Positions 38,256-47,503 of a stretch of DNA of 64,000 bases are shown here, piece by piece; position 1 is the stretch's first letter; every line of letters begins with the position of its first letter. Source of the stretch: CAWCPR01 sp963797475 (GTDB lineage: Bacteria; Chloroflexota; Anaerolineae; Anaerolineales; UBA4823); contig CAWCPR010000001.1 of assembly GCA_963797475.1 (NCBI GenBank), positions 1,488,001 through 1,552,000 of the forward strand, in the 5' to 3' direction. The notes beneath the pieces are model-generated. The model ran no database searches, was not told where the DNA came from, and was given only the letters and a program-made list of their open reading frames with translations. The translations under genes and the position numbers were made by a program.

Positions 38256-39251
38256 CTAATCTAACCAGGCTTTCGGGAAATTCTTCGTTACTTCAATGCC
38301 TCTAAATTTCTGGCTCGTCCTGGCGCCATGCTGCCTGACCCAATTCGCCATCTGACATAAACCTTCATCCAGACCGTGCAAGCCTTGTTGGTTGAAGATG
38401 CTCCTTACTTTTTCATGAGAAGAATAAGCATTCAGTACTTCATTACGCGCCGGAAGATGAACGACTTGCGGCGCGACATCCATTGCCCCAGCTACAGCCT
38501 CTGCCAGTACATTTACCGTATAGGGCAGGTCAGCGCCGATATTGAATATTTGGTTATAGGCCTGAGGAACATCAATCGACCTGGCGATAATAGGGGCAAC
38601 GTCCCGGATGTAACTGAAGGCGCGCGTCTGGCTGCCATCTCCAAAAATGGTCATCGGCTGATTTTGCAGGATCTGGTTCATGAAAATGCCAACGACGTTC
38701 CTGTATTTATCGCCGATGTTCTGGCGTTCCCCGTAGACGTTGTGCGGACGGAAGATGATGTAATCCAGATCGAACATCTCTTTGCAGGCCTGCAGCTCCT
38801 GCTCAACGGCCAGCTTGGCGATGCCATATGAGTCTTCCGGGTGAGCCGGAGTCTCCTCCGTCATGGGCAGCTCCGGGCTCGCGCCGTAAACTGCTATTGA
38901 AGAGGTGAACACAAAACACTTCACATCGGTGTTCACCGAAGCATTGATCAGATTTACGCTACCGATCAAATTGTTGTTATAGTTGAAGCGCTTGATGAAA
39001 TGGCTTAGACCTTCCGCAGCATAGGCTGCCAGGTGAAAGACATAATCGAATTTCTTTTCCGTGAACAAATCGTTTACAAGATCGACATCGTTGATGCTGC
39101 CCTGAATAAATTCGACACCCTGAACGACATTGTCGACGAAGCCCCCACTCAAATCATCTAAAACAGTGACACGATGACCGCGCTTGATTAATTCCTCTGC
39201 GACGTGCGAACCGATAAAACCAGCGCCGCCAGTGACTAAAGTATTGCTCAT
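38256..39251 (-). CDS. NAD-dependent epimerase/dehydratase (UDP-glucose 4-epimerase-like)
   Basis: This 331-residue extended SDR has LVTGGAGFIGSHVAEELI, the catalytic region TSSIAVYGASPELPM with SYGIAKLAVE (YxxxK) and RPHNVYGERQN. It most resembles GalE and related hexose or uronate 4-epimerases. I prefer the ATG at 39251 over the in-frame TTG at 39257: GAGGAGAGG lies about 8 bases before the ATG. The start region overlaps the stop of the GT4 gene upstream. Likely supplies a UDP-galactose- or galacturonate-type donor. Confidence 0.87.
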   Translation of the reverse strand: MSNTLVTGGAGFIGSHVAEELIKRGHRVTVLDDLSGGFVDNVVQGVEFIQGSINDVDLVNDLFTEKKFDYVFHLAAYAAEGLSHFIKRFNYNNNLIGSVNLINASVNTDVKCFVFTSSIAVYGASPELPMTEETPAHPEDSYGIAKLAVEQELQACKEMFDLDYIIFRPHNVYGERQNIGDKYRNVVGIFMNQILQNQPMTIFGDGSQTRAFSYIRDVAPIIARSIDVPQAYNQIFNIGADLPYTVNVLAEAVAGAMDVAPQVVHLPARNEVLNAYSSHEKVRSIFNQQGLHGLDEGLCQMANWVRQHGARTSQKFRGIEVTKNFPKAWLD

Positions 39252-39253
39252 AT

Positions 39254-40624
39254 TCAAATCCCTCTCCTCAATCTATGATTGGGTTGTAAATTGATAAGCT
39301 CGGTGTAGATTTGTTCGAGCTCCTCTACTTCCTGCTCGATGCGCTTTACCTCAGGGATTCCAGACCTGAGTCGTTCCAGCAAACCGGGCTCATCGATGAT
39401 GCGCCTCAACTGGCGAGCCAGATCGTTGGCGTCGTTTCTCTCGAATAAAAGACCGTTCACCTCATCCTCAACTGCCTCAGCCATGCCGCCCAGATTGGTA
39501 GCTATGACAGGCGTCTGTGTCGCAAAAGCCTCATAAATAACCAGAGGAAAGTCGTACCATATCGAGGGAACTACCAATACATCGATACCCGCGAATACTC
39601 CTGCGCTTTGAGCATGAAGGTAAGTACCACAGAACTCCACGTTTTCCAGTCCCCTCACAAGATCACGCAGTGTAGCGCTATAACCTGGGTCATGCTTTAA
39701 ATTCCCGTAAATATAAAGACGAAATTTTCGGTTAGCCTTTTCTACGAGCAAGCGCGCAGCTTCAAGCAGAAGATGAACCCCCTTTGACTCAGATATTTGA
39801 CCGATAAACCCGATCCGAATTTCTTCAGAACGCAGCTTTCCCTCATAAGTATTCAACCATGAAAGGTCATGACCGTAGGGCTGCACTTAAATCGGGGCCT
39901 CAATCCCGTTTGAAAGAAAGATATTACGCACAAAAGGGGAAGCAGTGATTCGACAATCCGGCCAGGTAATAGCGTCTCGCAAATAATTCTTACGGCGTTC
40001 CATATCTCCAGCCATACCACGCAAGCCCCGCTGGCGAGTCAGAACTGGATGCTCGCTCATAGCCATTAATAAGCTTGATACTGTTTTTTTCGGCAAAATG
40101 CGGCTCGGCCAACGATAAGCTTTAGAATTAAGCATTTGACATTCTAAGCATTCCCAGGCTGTCGTGATACCATCACAATTTGCCCCATCGCTGCGCAGGA
40201 GATTAATTCGCGGACAAAGAAACCAGAAGTCCGTCAGTGAAAGGACTAAGGGTAAACCGGCATCCTTCACAACCCGTAGAACGCTGGCAGACAGTGTCTC
40301 ACAGGAAGTCACATGCACCAGATCGGGTTTAAATTGATCGAGATAATGCCGTAAATGCTCGGATGTAACTGGGTTATCGAAGAGATAAACGAAAGGATCC
40401 GGGGATTTCGCCCAATTAAGATTTAACCTCCTCACAGGCACCCCGCGAAAAATATCCTCCGAATATCCGTTCCAGTAACGCCCACCGGCCTGCCATTCTC
40501 CAACGCATAATACCTGCACCTGGTAGCCTCGCGTTTGTAGCTCCTCCGCAATCCCTGCTGTATAAGTCTCGGTCCCTGCCCAGCGATTTGGGGGGTAACC
40601 ATTTGAGATTAGGAGGATCTTCAT
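39254..40624 (-). CDS. GT4 family glycosyltransferase split by an in-frame TAA
   Basis: The N-terminal half (39887-40624) starts MKILLISNGYPPNRWAGTETY and ends SNGIEAPI-stop. The C-terminal half (39254-39886) follows in the same frame, reading VQPYGHDLSWL, then IGFIGQISESKGVHLLLEA and VVPSIWYDFPLVIYEAFATQTPVIA with the Glu motif. So a single TAA at 39887-39889 lies exactly between the two Rossmann domains of a normal GT-B enzyme of about 455 residues. The codon after it is GTG, so re-initiation to give two separate domains is possible. A nonsense mutation or base error is equally possible. Confidence 0.82.
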
Positions 40625-40639
40625 TTTTCACTAAAACAA

Positions 40640-41953
40640 TCAACTGTGGGCTTGTAAAACAAAATGCTTAATCTTTTCAAGAAACTTGCGGTTGAAAATG
40701 GATTTAATTAAATCCCCAACAGCCAAGCTATCGCGCCATAAGTCGGGCCGAAAGCGCAAAGCTTTGATCAAGTATCGCCGGCTAAGATGGCGCTGACCAG
40801 TGTTGTAAGCAACCAAACCCAGCGCATAGTATGCCGTGCCGTAAACTTGCCCGCGTAGTGCTTTTATTTCCGGAATTGTTGCTGAACAAAAAACATCTCT
40901 AAGTAATTCACTTATTAATACTTCGTTAGCTATTAGATTTAATTGGTAATCGCTGACACGAAACCTGATTGGTTGGTTACCCAATGCAAGCTCGTAAAAA
41001 AGTTTTAGATCATTCGCCAGGGATGGATCCGATTTTAATGCTCGTAGCAAATACTGTGAACTGGCCTTCCAATCATTTTGGCGCTGAATGGAGGTTAGTA
41101 GATGATATCGATAAACTCCTCCAAAAGCTCTACGTTTATCAGCAGACCAGTTTTGGGGATGTTCGTCATCTGGTCCGAATTGTTTTTCTATGACCGAGCG
41201 GGCGGCATGTTGCATTTTCGTCGGATTAGCTGAGAGACTGTTCCCATGTATGCGGTACCTCACCAAGTTCTCCCTTGTACCAACGAATGGGTAATCACGG
41301 GAAACACGAAGCCATAGATCCCAATCTTCGCAACCATGTAGTGATCGAAGAGCTTGATCAAAGAGACCTTTATTAACAATTACAGACCGACGCATAAGAA
41401 CCGTGCTTGGGATCAGAAAATTAGCTCGCAACAACGTCTGGTAAATCTCTCCCGAAGAAATCGCTGGGACTCCTACTAATTGAGGCGAATCCACACCATG
41501 TTCATCCGTATATCGCGCATTACAATAAAAGATTGCAGCTTCTGGGTGCTGGTCAGCAATGGAAACCATCGTTTCAAGATAATTTGGATACCATTGATCA
41601 TCCGCGTCCAATAGGCCCACATATTCGCCATTGGCATGACGAATACCCGTATTGCGAGCTCCCCCAAGACCTTTATTTTCTTGACGTAAGTAACGGATGT
41701 TTTTGCCGAATTCCCTAACAATGTCGAATGTATTATCAGTCGAACCGTCATCCACTACGATGATTTCATAATCCTGGTAGGTTTGATTCAATATACTTTG
41801 GATGGCATCAGGAAGAAATTTAGCGCTATTATAGGTGGGGATTACAGTGCTAACGCGAACTCTTCCTTCATCCCGGATATGAGGGAAATCCAACAAATCG
41901 CTCACTTGATTCGTGACGACAGGATTTTGATTGATTTTCTGAAGTTCTACCAT
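40640..41953 (-). CDS. GT2 family glycosyltransferase with helical C-terminal repeat region
   Basis: This 437-residue protein has a GT-A domain (about 30-250) with VSTVIPTYNSAKFLPDAIQS, IIVVDDGSTDNTFDIV and LLDADDQWYP. The remaining 190 residues are helical and TPR-like (YYALGLVAYNTGQRHLSRRYLIKALRFRP). The GT2 at 46109-47503 has the same layout. The extra helices may bind the acceptor or other assembly proteins. The gene stops 15 bases before the split GT4. Confidence 0.87.
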   Translation of the reverse strand: MVELQKINQNPVVTNQVSDLLDFPHIRDEGRVRVSTVIPTYNSAKFLPDAIQSILNQTYQDYEIIVVDDGSTDNTFDIVREFGKNIRYLRQENKGLGGARNTGIRHANGEYVGLLDADDQWYPNYLETMVSIADQHPEAAIFYCNARYTDEHGVDSPQLVGVPAISSGEIYQTLLRANFLIPSTVLMRRSVIVNKGLFDQALRSLHGCEDWDLWLRVSRDYPFVGTRENLVRYRIHGNSLSANPTKMQHAARSVIEKQFGPDDEHPQNWSADKRRAFGGVYRYHLLTSIQRQNDWKASSQYLLRALKSDPSLANDLKLFYELALGNQPIRFRVSDYQLNLIANEVLISELLRDVFCSATIPEIKALRGQVYGTAYYALGLVAYNTGQRHLSRRYLIKALRFRPDLWRDSLAVGDLIKSIFNRKFLEKIKHFVLQAHS

Positions 41954-41960
41954 ACAGAGA

Positions 41961-43004
41961 TCAGGATAATGTCGAATAGACGGATCGCAATTGTTGCATG
42001 ACTTTAGGCCAAGAAAATTTTACTGCTTGTTCTCTAGATTCTTTAGACATCCTTAGCCGTTCTGGTGGGTCATTCAAGAGCTTGACAACTGCATCTGCCA
42101 TGTGCCGCGAGTCGAAAGGTGGTACCAATACAGTGCTTTCCGGGTTAACATAGTCACGTGTTGCGCCTACATCTGAAACAACCATAGGCAGTCCGCAAGC
42201 CATAGCCTCTAAAACAGCATTATTTGCCACAGCGTCTTTTAAAGGCATGACCATTAATGAGGCCGAACGGTATAGCTCCAAGAGCTCGGACTCTGGAATC
42301 CCAGAAAGTAAAGTCAAATTAGGGTGGTTTCCAATAAATTCGAAGCTCCTGGAGGGAAGTACAGCTACGAACTGCACGGAAGGAAACTGGTAAGCCACCA
42401 ATTCTAATACCCCTCGGAAGGTAGGAAAATCTCGATAATTCTCCCCCACAAACAAACAGAGGTTGGGATTTCTAAAATCATCCGAGGCTGGCGGTGTGAA
42501 ATAGTCTATATCCAGGCCGAGCGGAACAAAGAAGATCTTTTCAGGGGCTAAGATGTTCGAAAAGTATTCTTGCTGGTTTCGCCCCAAGCAAATTACCCCA
42601 GATAATTTTTGGATATGCCAGTCAATTTGAACTGCTTGCTGAATCCCGGAAGGCGGTAGATGAAAAGTCGCCACTAACCGATTATTCCGAAAATTGTTCA
42701 GCTTACCAACATAGTGATAGGTTGTTTCCCCATATAAAAAGTGATAAACGTATCCACTCTCACGAAGTATGTGCAAAGCGACCTTAAGTTCTGCAGCCAT
42801 TGCGGACCGATCATATCCTGGCGTTCCTATTGCCAGACGCCAGAGCATACGTTCACGGATAATACTACGAGGCAAAGGTTTTGAGACCTTTATAGCCTCA
42901 CCTTTAAGTTGAGTTACTCCATACTCAGCCAGCCTGGAATATCCTGAATGAGGAGAATGATGAGCATAACGGAACACTACGAAGCGAACGCGAGGATCAC
43001 TCAA
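41961..43004 (-). CDS. GT4 family glycosyltransferase
   Basis: This 347-residue GT-B enzyme has LSGVICLGRNQQEYF near the domain junction, LCLFVGENYRDFPTFRGVLEL, and the donor-binding MPLKDAVANNAVLEAMACGLPMV. The assigned start is a TTG; no ATG exists nearby, and AGGAAT lies about 10 bases upstream. Eight bases separate it from the GT2 downstream. It probably extends the glycan on the cytoplasmic side. Confidence 0.86.
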   Translation of the reverse strand: MSDPRVRFVVFRYAHHSPHSGYSRLAEYGVTQLKGEAIKVSKPLPRSIIRERMLWRLAIGTPGYDRSAMAAELKVALHILRESGYVYHFLYGETTYHYVGKLNNFRNNRLVATFHLPPSGIQQAVQIDWHIQKLSGVICLGRNQQEYFSNILAPEKIFFVPLGLDIDYFTPPASDDFRNPNLCLFVGENYRDFPTFRGVLELVAYQFPSVQFVAVLPSRSFEFIGNHPNLTLLSGIPESELLELYRSASLMVMPLKDAVANNAVLEAMACGLPMVVSDVGATRDYVNPESTVLVPPFDSRHMADAVVKLLNDPPERLRMSKESREQAVKFSWPKVMQQLRSVYSTLS

Positions 43005-43036
43005 ATTTGCCCAAATTCCTGTATTATTTTCCAGAA

Positions 43037-44353
43037 CTACCAGCAGATGCCTTCATAAACACCATGGGTTCCGTTGTCGCTCCTGGCAATTCCCACCAAA
43101 TCGATCAATATTTGGTCATCTTGTAAGATTTGAGACACATGAAGAAAGGCTTTACTATTATTGGTAACGACAACAACTTCAGATTGAGAGATCAATTGCT
43201 CGATGGAAGAACACATCAGCGAAGCAATGTGAGGGAGTTCTCTCTCCAGAAATACCTTGTTCGCTCCGACCAATCTGGATAATTGTAATTTTTCATCAAA
43301 TATCCGGATTTGATAACCTCTCCCCAGGAGAGTCTCTGCCAAAGTAATTGTTGGACTTTCCCGCAAATCATCTGTTTCCGCTTTAAAGCTCAACCCTAAA
43401 ATGCCGATCTTTTTGCACCCTGTTCTCTCTACAAGTTTAATCCCATTTTCGACTTGTTTTTGATTGCTCGGTATGATGGCATTTAACAATGGGCTATCGA
43501 TATCTAATTCCTTAGCCCGATAAAGAATAGCGCGTAAATCTTTAGGTAAACACGAACCTCCAAAGGCAAATCCTGGCATTAAATAATATGGGGAAATATT
43601 GAGTTGCTTGTCCTCAATAAAAATCTTCATGACCTCCTGTCCATCCAATCCATTGGCTTTACATAAATTTCCAATCTCATTGGCGAAGACGACCTTCAGT
43701 GCGTGAAACGCGTTGCTTGCATATTTAACCATTTCGGCTGTACGAATTTTCGTGCGTATCACAGGTGCATCTACAGCCTTATATAATTCCTGGACAACAT
43801 CACCGCTTGGGCAATCCAATTCTCCGTTGACAACCATGCTGGGATGGTAGTAATCGTGAATAGCGCTTCCTTCGCGCAGGAATTCCGGATTCATGCAAAC
43901 TCCGAAATCAATGCCTGCTTTTCGCCCGGAATATTCATTCAGCAGCGGGATTAACTTTTCTTCTACCGTACCCGGCAGCACTGTACTGCGAATTACAACG
44001 ACGTGATAACTGGCTTTTGTGGACAGGGCAGCGCCTATCTCGCGACAGACGTTTTCGACGTACTCCAATTTAAGACTTCCATTATCGTTACTTGGAGTCC
44101 CCACACAAATCAAACTAACATCACTCTCGTAAACGGCTGCCTGGCTATCGAGACATACTTGAAGTTTCCCTGACTTCACTACATCTCTAACAATCTCATC
44201 CAGACCCGGTTCAACCACAGGAGATTGCCCCAATTTCAACAGATCCACTTTCAACGGATTGATATCCACCCCAATGACTGTATGATTGTCATGAGCCAGG
44301 CAAGCGGCCGTAACACAGCCGACATAACCAAGGCCAAAAACACTGATTCTCAT
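43037..44353 (-). CDS. UDP-glucose/GDP-mannose 6-dehydrogenase
   Basis: This 438-residue enzyme oxidises a nucleotide hexose to the uronic acid in two NAD-dependent steps. The N-terminal Rossmann motif is FGLGYVGCVTAACLA, the junction motif is NPEFLREGSAIHDYYHPS, and the catalytic Cys lies in FAFGGSCLPKD (about 269). The FAFGGSCLPKD and SPVVEPGL forms match GDP-mannose dehydrogenase (AlgD) better than the GFGFGGSC-F-PKD of UDP-glucose dehydrogenase, so GDP-mannuronate is somewhat favoured. It gives the polymer a uronic acid. The start overlaps the preceding GT4 stop by 4 bases. Confidence 0.92.
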   Translation of the reverse strand: MRISVFGLGYVGCVTAACLAHDNHTVIGVDINPLKVDLLKLGQSPVVEPGLDEIVRDVVKSGKLQVCLDSQAAVYESDVSLICVGTPSNDNGSLKLEYVENVCREIGAALSTKASYHVVVIRSTVLPGTVEEKLIPLLNEYSGRKAGIDFGVCMNPEFLREGSAIHDYYHPSMVVNGELDCPSGDVVQELYKAVDAPVIRTKIRTAEMVKYASNAFHALKVVFANEIGNLCKANGLDGQEVMKIFIEDKQLNISPYYLMPGFAFGGSCLPKDLRAILYRAKELDIDSPLLNAIIPSNQKQVENGIKLVERTGCKKIGILGLSFKAETDDLRESPTITLAETLLGRGYQIRIFDEKLQLSRLVGANKVFLERELPHIASLMCSSIEQLISQSEVVVVTNNSKAFLHVSQILQDDQILIDLVGIARSDNGTHGVYEGICW

Positions 44354-45378
44354 TGATTGCTCCTTGATGTTTGATACTCGATATTCGACTCACTTGCCCC
44401 TACTTCTTCGATTACTTGCCTGATTTGGGTTTTGGTTTGTTCGATATCGAATTTTTCACAAGCGATACCCCTCATAATCTGTCGTATTCTTTGTTTTTCA
44501 ACATCAGATGTTTCAATAAATTGAATGATTTTTTCCTGTAATTCATTGTCGGAGCGATAAAGGTGGCTATCCGGTAACATCTCTTCAGCGCCATCCCAGC
44601 AATGCGATAAACAGTAACATCCTGAGGCCATCGCTTCCATGAGAGCTACCTGAAGGCCTTCCGAGTAGCTATTTGAGATGAAGATGTCGATGTTTTGGTA
44701 CCAATTCCAGGGGTCGGTCACTTTACCATAGAAAGTGACGTTGTCGTGTAAATCGAGCTCTTTTACCAGGAATTTTAGTGCCTGATAATAATCTTCCTGA
44801 GCAGGATCGGGGGCTCCTGCTATGTGGAGATGCAGGTTATTTCTCAATTTAAGGAGTTCATAAAAAGTGAGAATTAATTCATAAACTCGTTTTCTGGGCG
44901 TCAACTGACAGAGGATCCCGATATCACCATTGAAGTTTTTTGGTTTAGGAATAAATTTTTCTAAAGAAATTGAAGGACTTGAAACTACAATCTTCTCGGC
45001 TTGTTCCGGAAACCTGGATATAAACTCCTTTTTTTTTGCATCGCTAACAACAATGATTTTATCAACCGCGTCCCAATTGATCCGGTTTACCCATGTATAC
45101 ATTTCATACCGGTGCAGCCGGGTAACAATTCCACAGACTTTGGGAAGATGGGAAGCTACGGAAAGGAGTCCGCTTGCCCATTCGAAGAAAACTACATCAT
45201 TCTTCTGCATGAAAGCGGCTAAGTCATGATAAAAAAGGTACTGGTTGATCCTGGTATGAAACACAGGAAATTTCCAGGTTCTGTACTTAAACACACTCGT
45301 TTGATAAGAGCTTGATAGGTCAGAATAAATATCATCGAAAAAATTCCAGGTTTCTTGAATAGCGATGCCCAAATGCAT
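44350..45378 (-). CDS. GT4 family glycosyltransferase
   Basis: This 342-residue GT-B protein has IIVVSDAKKKEFISRFPEQ, GDIGILCQLTPRKRVYELIL and ISNSYSEGLQVALMEAMASGCY with the Glu motif. The N-terminal Rossmann half is shorter than usual, as in compact GT4 members. Its stop overlaps the dehydrogenase start (ATGA), so the two are co-translated. Confidence 0.88.
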   Translation of the reverse strand: MHLGIAIQETWNFFDDIYSDLSSSYQTSVFKYRTWKFPVFHTRINQYLFYHDLAAFMQKNDVVFFEWASGLLSVASHLPKVCGIVTRLHRYEMYTWVNRINWDAVDKIIVVSDAKKKEFISRFPEQAEKIVVSSPSISLEKFIPKPKNFNGDIGILCQLTPRKRVYELILTFYELLKLRNNLHLHIAGAPDPAQEDYYQALKFLVKELDLHDNVTFYGKVTDPWNWYQNIDIFISNSYSEGLQVALMEAMASGCYCLSHCWDGAEEMLPDSHLYRSDNELQEKIIQFIETSDVEKQRIRQIMRGIACEKFDIEQTKTQIRQVIEEVGASESNIEYQTSRSNQ

Positions 45379-45449
45379 GATTAAACTATCCTAATTAATG
45401 GTAGAAGTCATCCTTAAGCCGATAGACACGTAGAACCGACTACGATACT

Positions 45450-46091
45450 TTAATCCCCTCTATACCTTATGATTCGTGCAGGATTCCCAGCTAAAATCGC
45501 GTATGCAGGTACATCTCGGGTTACAACCGACCCCGCACCGATAATTGCACCTTTACCGATCGTCAAACCAGGCAATATAATCACTTGTGCCCCAATCCAG
45601 ACATCGTCTTCAATGCAAACTGGAGGATATTCTTTCATCCCCTGTAATCGCATTGGGATGTCGCGGCTGTTAAACTCATGATTATCTCCGAGGATAATGA
45701 CATCTGGTCCCATCATGACATCCTTCCCAACTTTCAGATCGAAAGGAATCATACAGCGAACACCCAAACTTGAATCATCCCCAAGTTCTATCTCCCATCC
45801 CGTATAAAAGTTAGCGTGCTGTTCGATGTTCACTCGCTCGCCACATGCTCGAAAAATACGCTTGCAAGCTGCAGCCCGGCAATACTTCCCAAATTTTCCG
45901 ATGGGCTGAAACCGGTAGGACGCAGGCAGGTGTTGAGCGAACCCGTAATAAAAGACATACCAGATACTCCGCTTCACCAAATAGATCTTCCAAGGGATAT
46001 TTTTTATGAAATAAATAATCTTTCGAAACGCGCCTCTCATTTGATTTGGGGTGTAACTCTCAAAAGTTTCCATGTTAGCAAAATGATCCAA
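45450..46091 (-). CDS. Hexapeptide-repeat O-acetyltransferase
   Basis: This 213-residue left-handed beta-helix protein of the WbbJ/maltose acetyltransferase family has the catalytic His in ILGDNHEFNSRD and hexapeptide turns through VCIEDDVWIGAQVIILPGLTIGKGAIIGAGSVV, ending AGNPARIIR. The N-terminal 60 residues are basic and hydrophobic and may contact the membrane. The listed start is TTG; an ATG at 46073 is an alternative with no better ribosome site. It would O-acetylate the glycan in the cytoplasm before export. Confidence 0.88.
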   Translation of the reverse strand: MDHFANMETFESYTPNQMRGAFRKIIYFIKNIPWKIYLVKRSIWYVFYYGFAQHLPASYRFQPIGKFGKYCRAAACKRIFRACGERVNIEQHANFYTGWEIELGDDSSLGVRCMIPFDLKVGKDVMMGPDVIILGDNHEFNSRDIPMRLQGMKEYPPVCIEDDVWIGAQVIILPGLTIGKGAIIGAGSVVTRDVPAYAILAGNPARIIRYRGD

Positions 46092-46108
46092 ATCAACTAT
46101 TTTTCGTT

Positions 46109-47503
46109 TTAGCCTCGTAAGCCAGTAATAGAACGGACGAGGATCGAAACCACACCTTTATTGGTTAAATATTTGAGGTCGGTAGCTAGGGCTTTAATAA
46201 CTGCCTGAGGAACTTTTGAATAACTGCCCGCCCGGTAATTCCCAAATGCCTGGGTAATGAAATGCTGTCCCTTAAATTGACGCACAGTTGATTGATCACC
46301 CAGTCTTTGGATGTAAGGATATAGATTTTGGATTGCTTTTTCAGCCGATTTAGGGCCCATCTCATGTTCATAGTCAAGCAATTGGGCAGCCCACTGTTCG
46401 ATAAGCTGTTGGTCGATTTTAGCGTGGAGGGCCAGAGCCCTTTCGAAATATTTCTTTCCATCCCCCTCGCGGTTCCATATCACTGCCCGGAATAAACGTA
46501 GTAAAAATCCCCGACTAATGGCCCATTCAGCCTGATTCTTTAGCGAGCCAACAACCGCGGGTAATTGTTCAAAAATACCCTTCAAAATCTCTTCGTGATC
46601 TTTGCTGTCGTCAGATATACTCCAAGAGATTATCGAATTGAGAAGTTCACTTGGCATACCAATCAGAAGCGGCGGATTTAACCGGATCGCTTCACAGCAA
46701 TATTCTTGACCTAAGTCAGTATCGCCCTGAGCAAATGCGATGATCGACCAAAGCATATAATGTATGGAAAGGGCAATATCCTTTCTCTCCAAGACATCTA
46801 ATGGACAATCCGGGTCGGAAAATATTCGTTGGAGTGGAAGGATTGTGGATTCTAAGCTTGATCGAATATCGATGACTCGCCCTGAATGATACCTTCGATA
46901 GTTCAACGCTCGATCCACACCAGCAAATTTACATCCTTTTAATGCAAGCCGGCAGTTAATATCTAGATCTTCTCCAACATACGTGTGGTTCTCATCAAAT
47001 AAATTCACTCTAAGCAACCACTCTCGACGAAGAACCATGTCACTCGGACTGAAAGGGAACCCCTTCACGAGGTCCGTAAGTTCAACGATTAATGGAGGGC
47101 GCCATAATTCGCGAATCGTATTTGAAGAATGATTCAATTCGAACCGGGAATTGTAAGTCACACCAATTTCAGGGTATTTCTCTAGCAAATTAACATGCAA
47201 TTCAAGTTTCTGCGGATGGAATATATCGTCACCGTCCAACAATGCGATGTACTCTCCGAGGGAGGCGCGTATACCAGTGTTCCTGGCCGCGGACAATCCT
47301 TTATTACTTTCATGAACAATATATTTAAGCCGAGCATCACCAAATTGATTGATCACTTCATCTATGTCATCGGGTGAAGCATCATTGACAACAACAATCT
47401 CAAAGTTTGTATAAGTTTGATCTAAACAACTTTGAATTGCCTCACCTAAAAATTCAGCATTGTTGTATGCGGGGATTATGACGCTCACCTTTGGCAAGGT
47501 CAT
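46109..47503 (-). CDS. GT2 family glycosyltransferase with helical C-terminal repeat region
   Basis: This 464-residue protein has a GT-A domain (about 1-230) with VSVIIPAYNNAEFLGEAIQS, IVVVNDASPDDIDEVI and LLDGDDIFHP. A long helical tail follows (LSIHYMLWSIIAFAQGDTDLGQEYCCEAIRLNP), with a TPR-like feel. It overlaps the ATP-binding gene by four bases, so synthesis and export are coupled genetically. The same design is seen at 40640-41953. Confidence 0.87.
   Translation of the reverse strand: MTLPKVSVIIPAYNNAEFLGEAIQSCLDQTYTNFEIVVVNDASPDDIDEVINQFGDARLKYIVHESNKGLSAARNTGIRASLGEYIALLDGDDIFHPQKLELHVNLLEKYPEIGVTYNSRFELNHSSNTIRELWRPPLIVELTDLVKGFPFSPSDMVLRREWLLRVNLFDENHTYVGEDLDINCRLALKGCKFAGVDRALNYRRYHSGRVIDIRSSLESTILPLQRIFSDPDCPLDVLERKDIALSIHYMLWSIIAFAQGDTDLGQEYCCEAIRLNPPLLIGMPSELLNSIISWSISDDSKDHEEILKGIFEQLPAVVGSLKNQAEWAISRGFLLRLFRAVIWNREGDGKKYFERALALHAKIDQQLIEQWAAQLLDYEHEMGPKSAEKAIQNLYPYIQRLGDQSTVRQFKGQHFITQAFGNYRAGSYSKVPQAVIKALATDLKYLTNKGVVSILVRSITGLRG

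Noticed and set aside
31442..39889. Stop-codon recoding (Sec or Pyl) in the interrupted glycosyltransferases
   Set aside because: The stops are TAA, which is not used for either residue, and no conserved Cys or Lys is expected at those positions.
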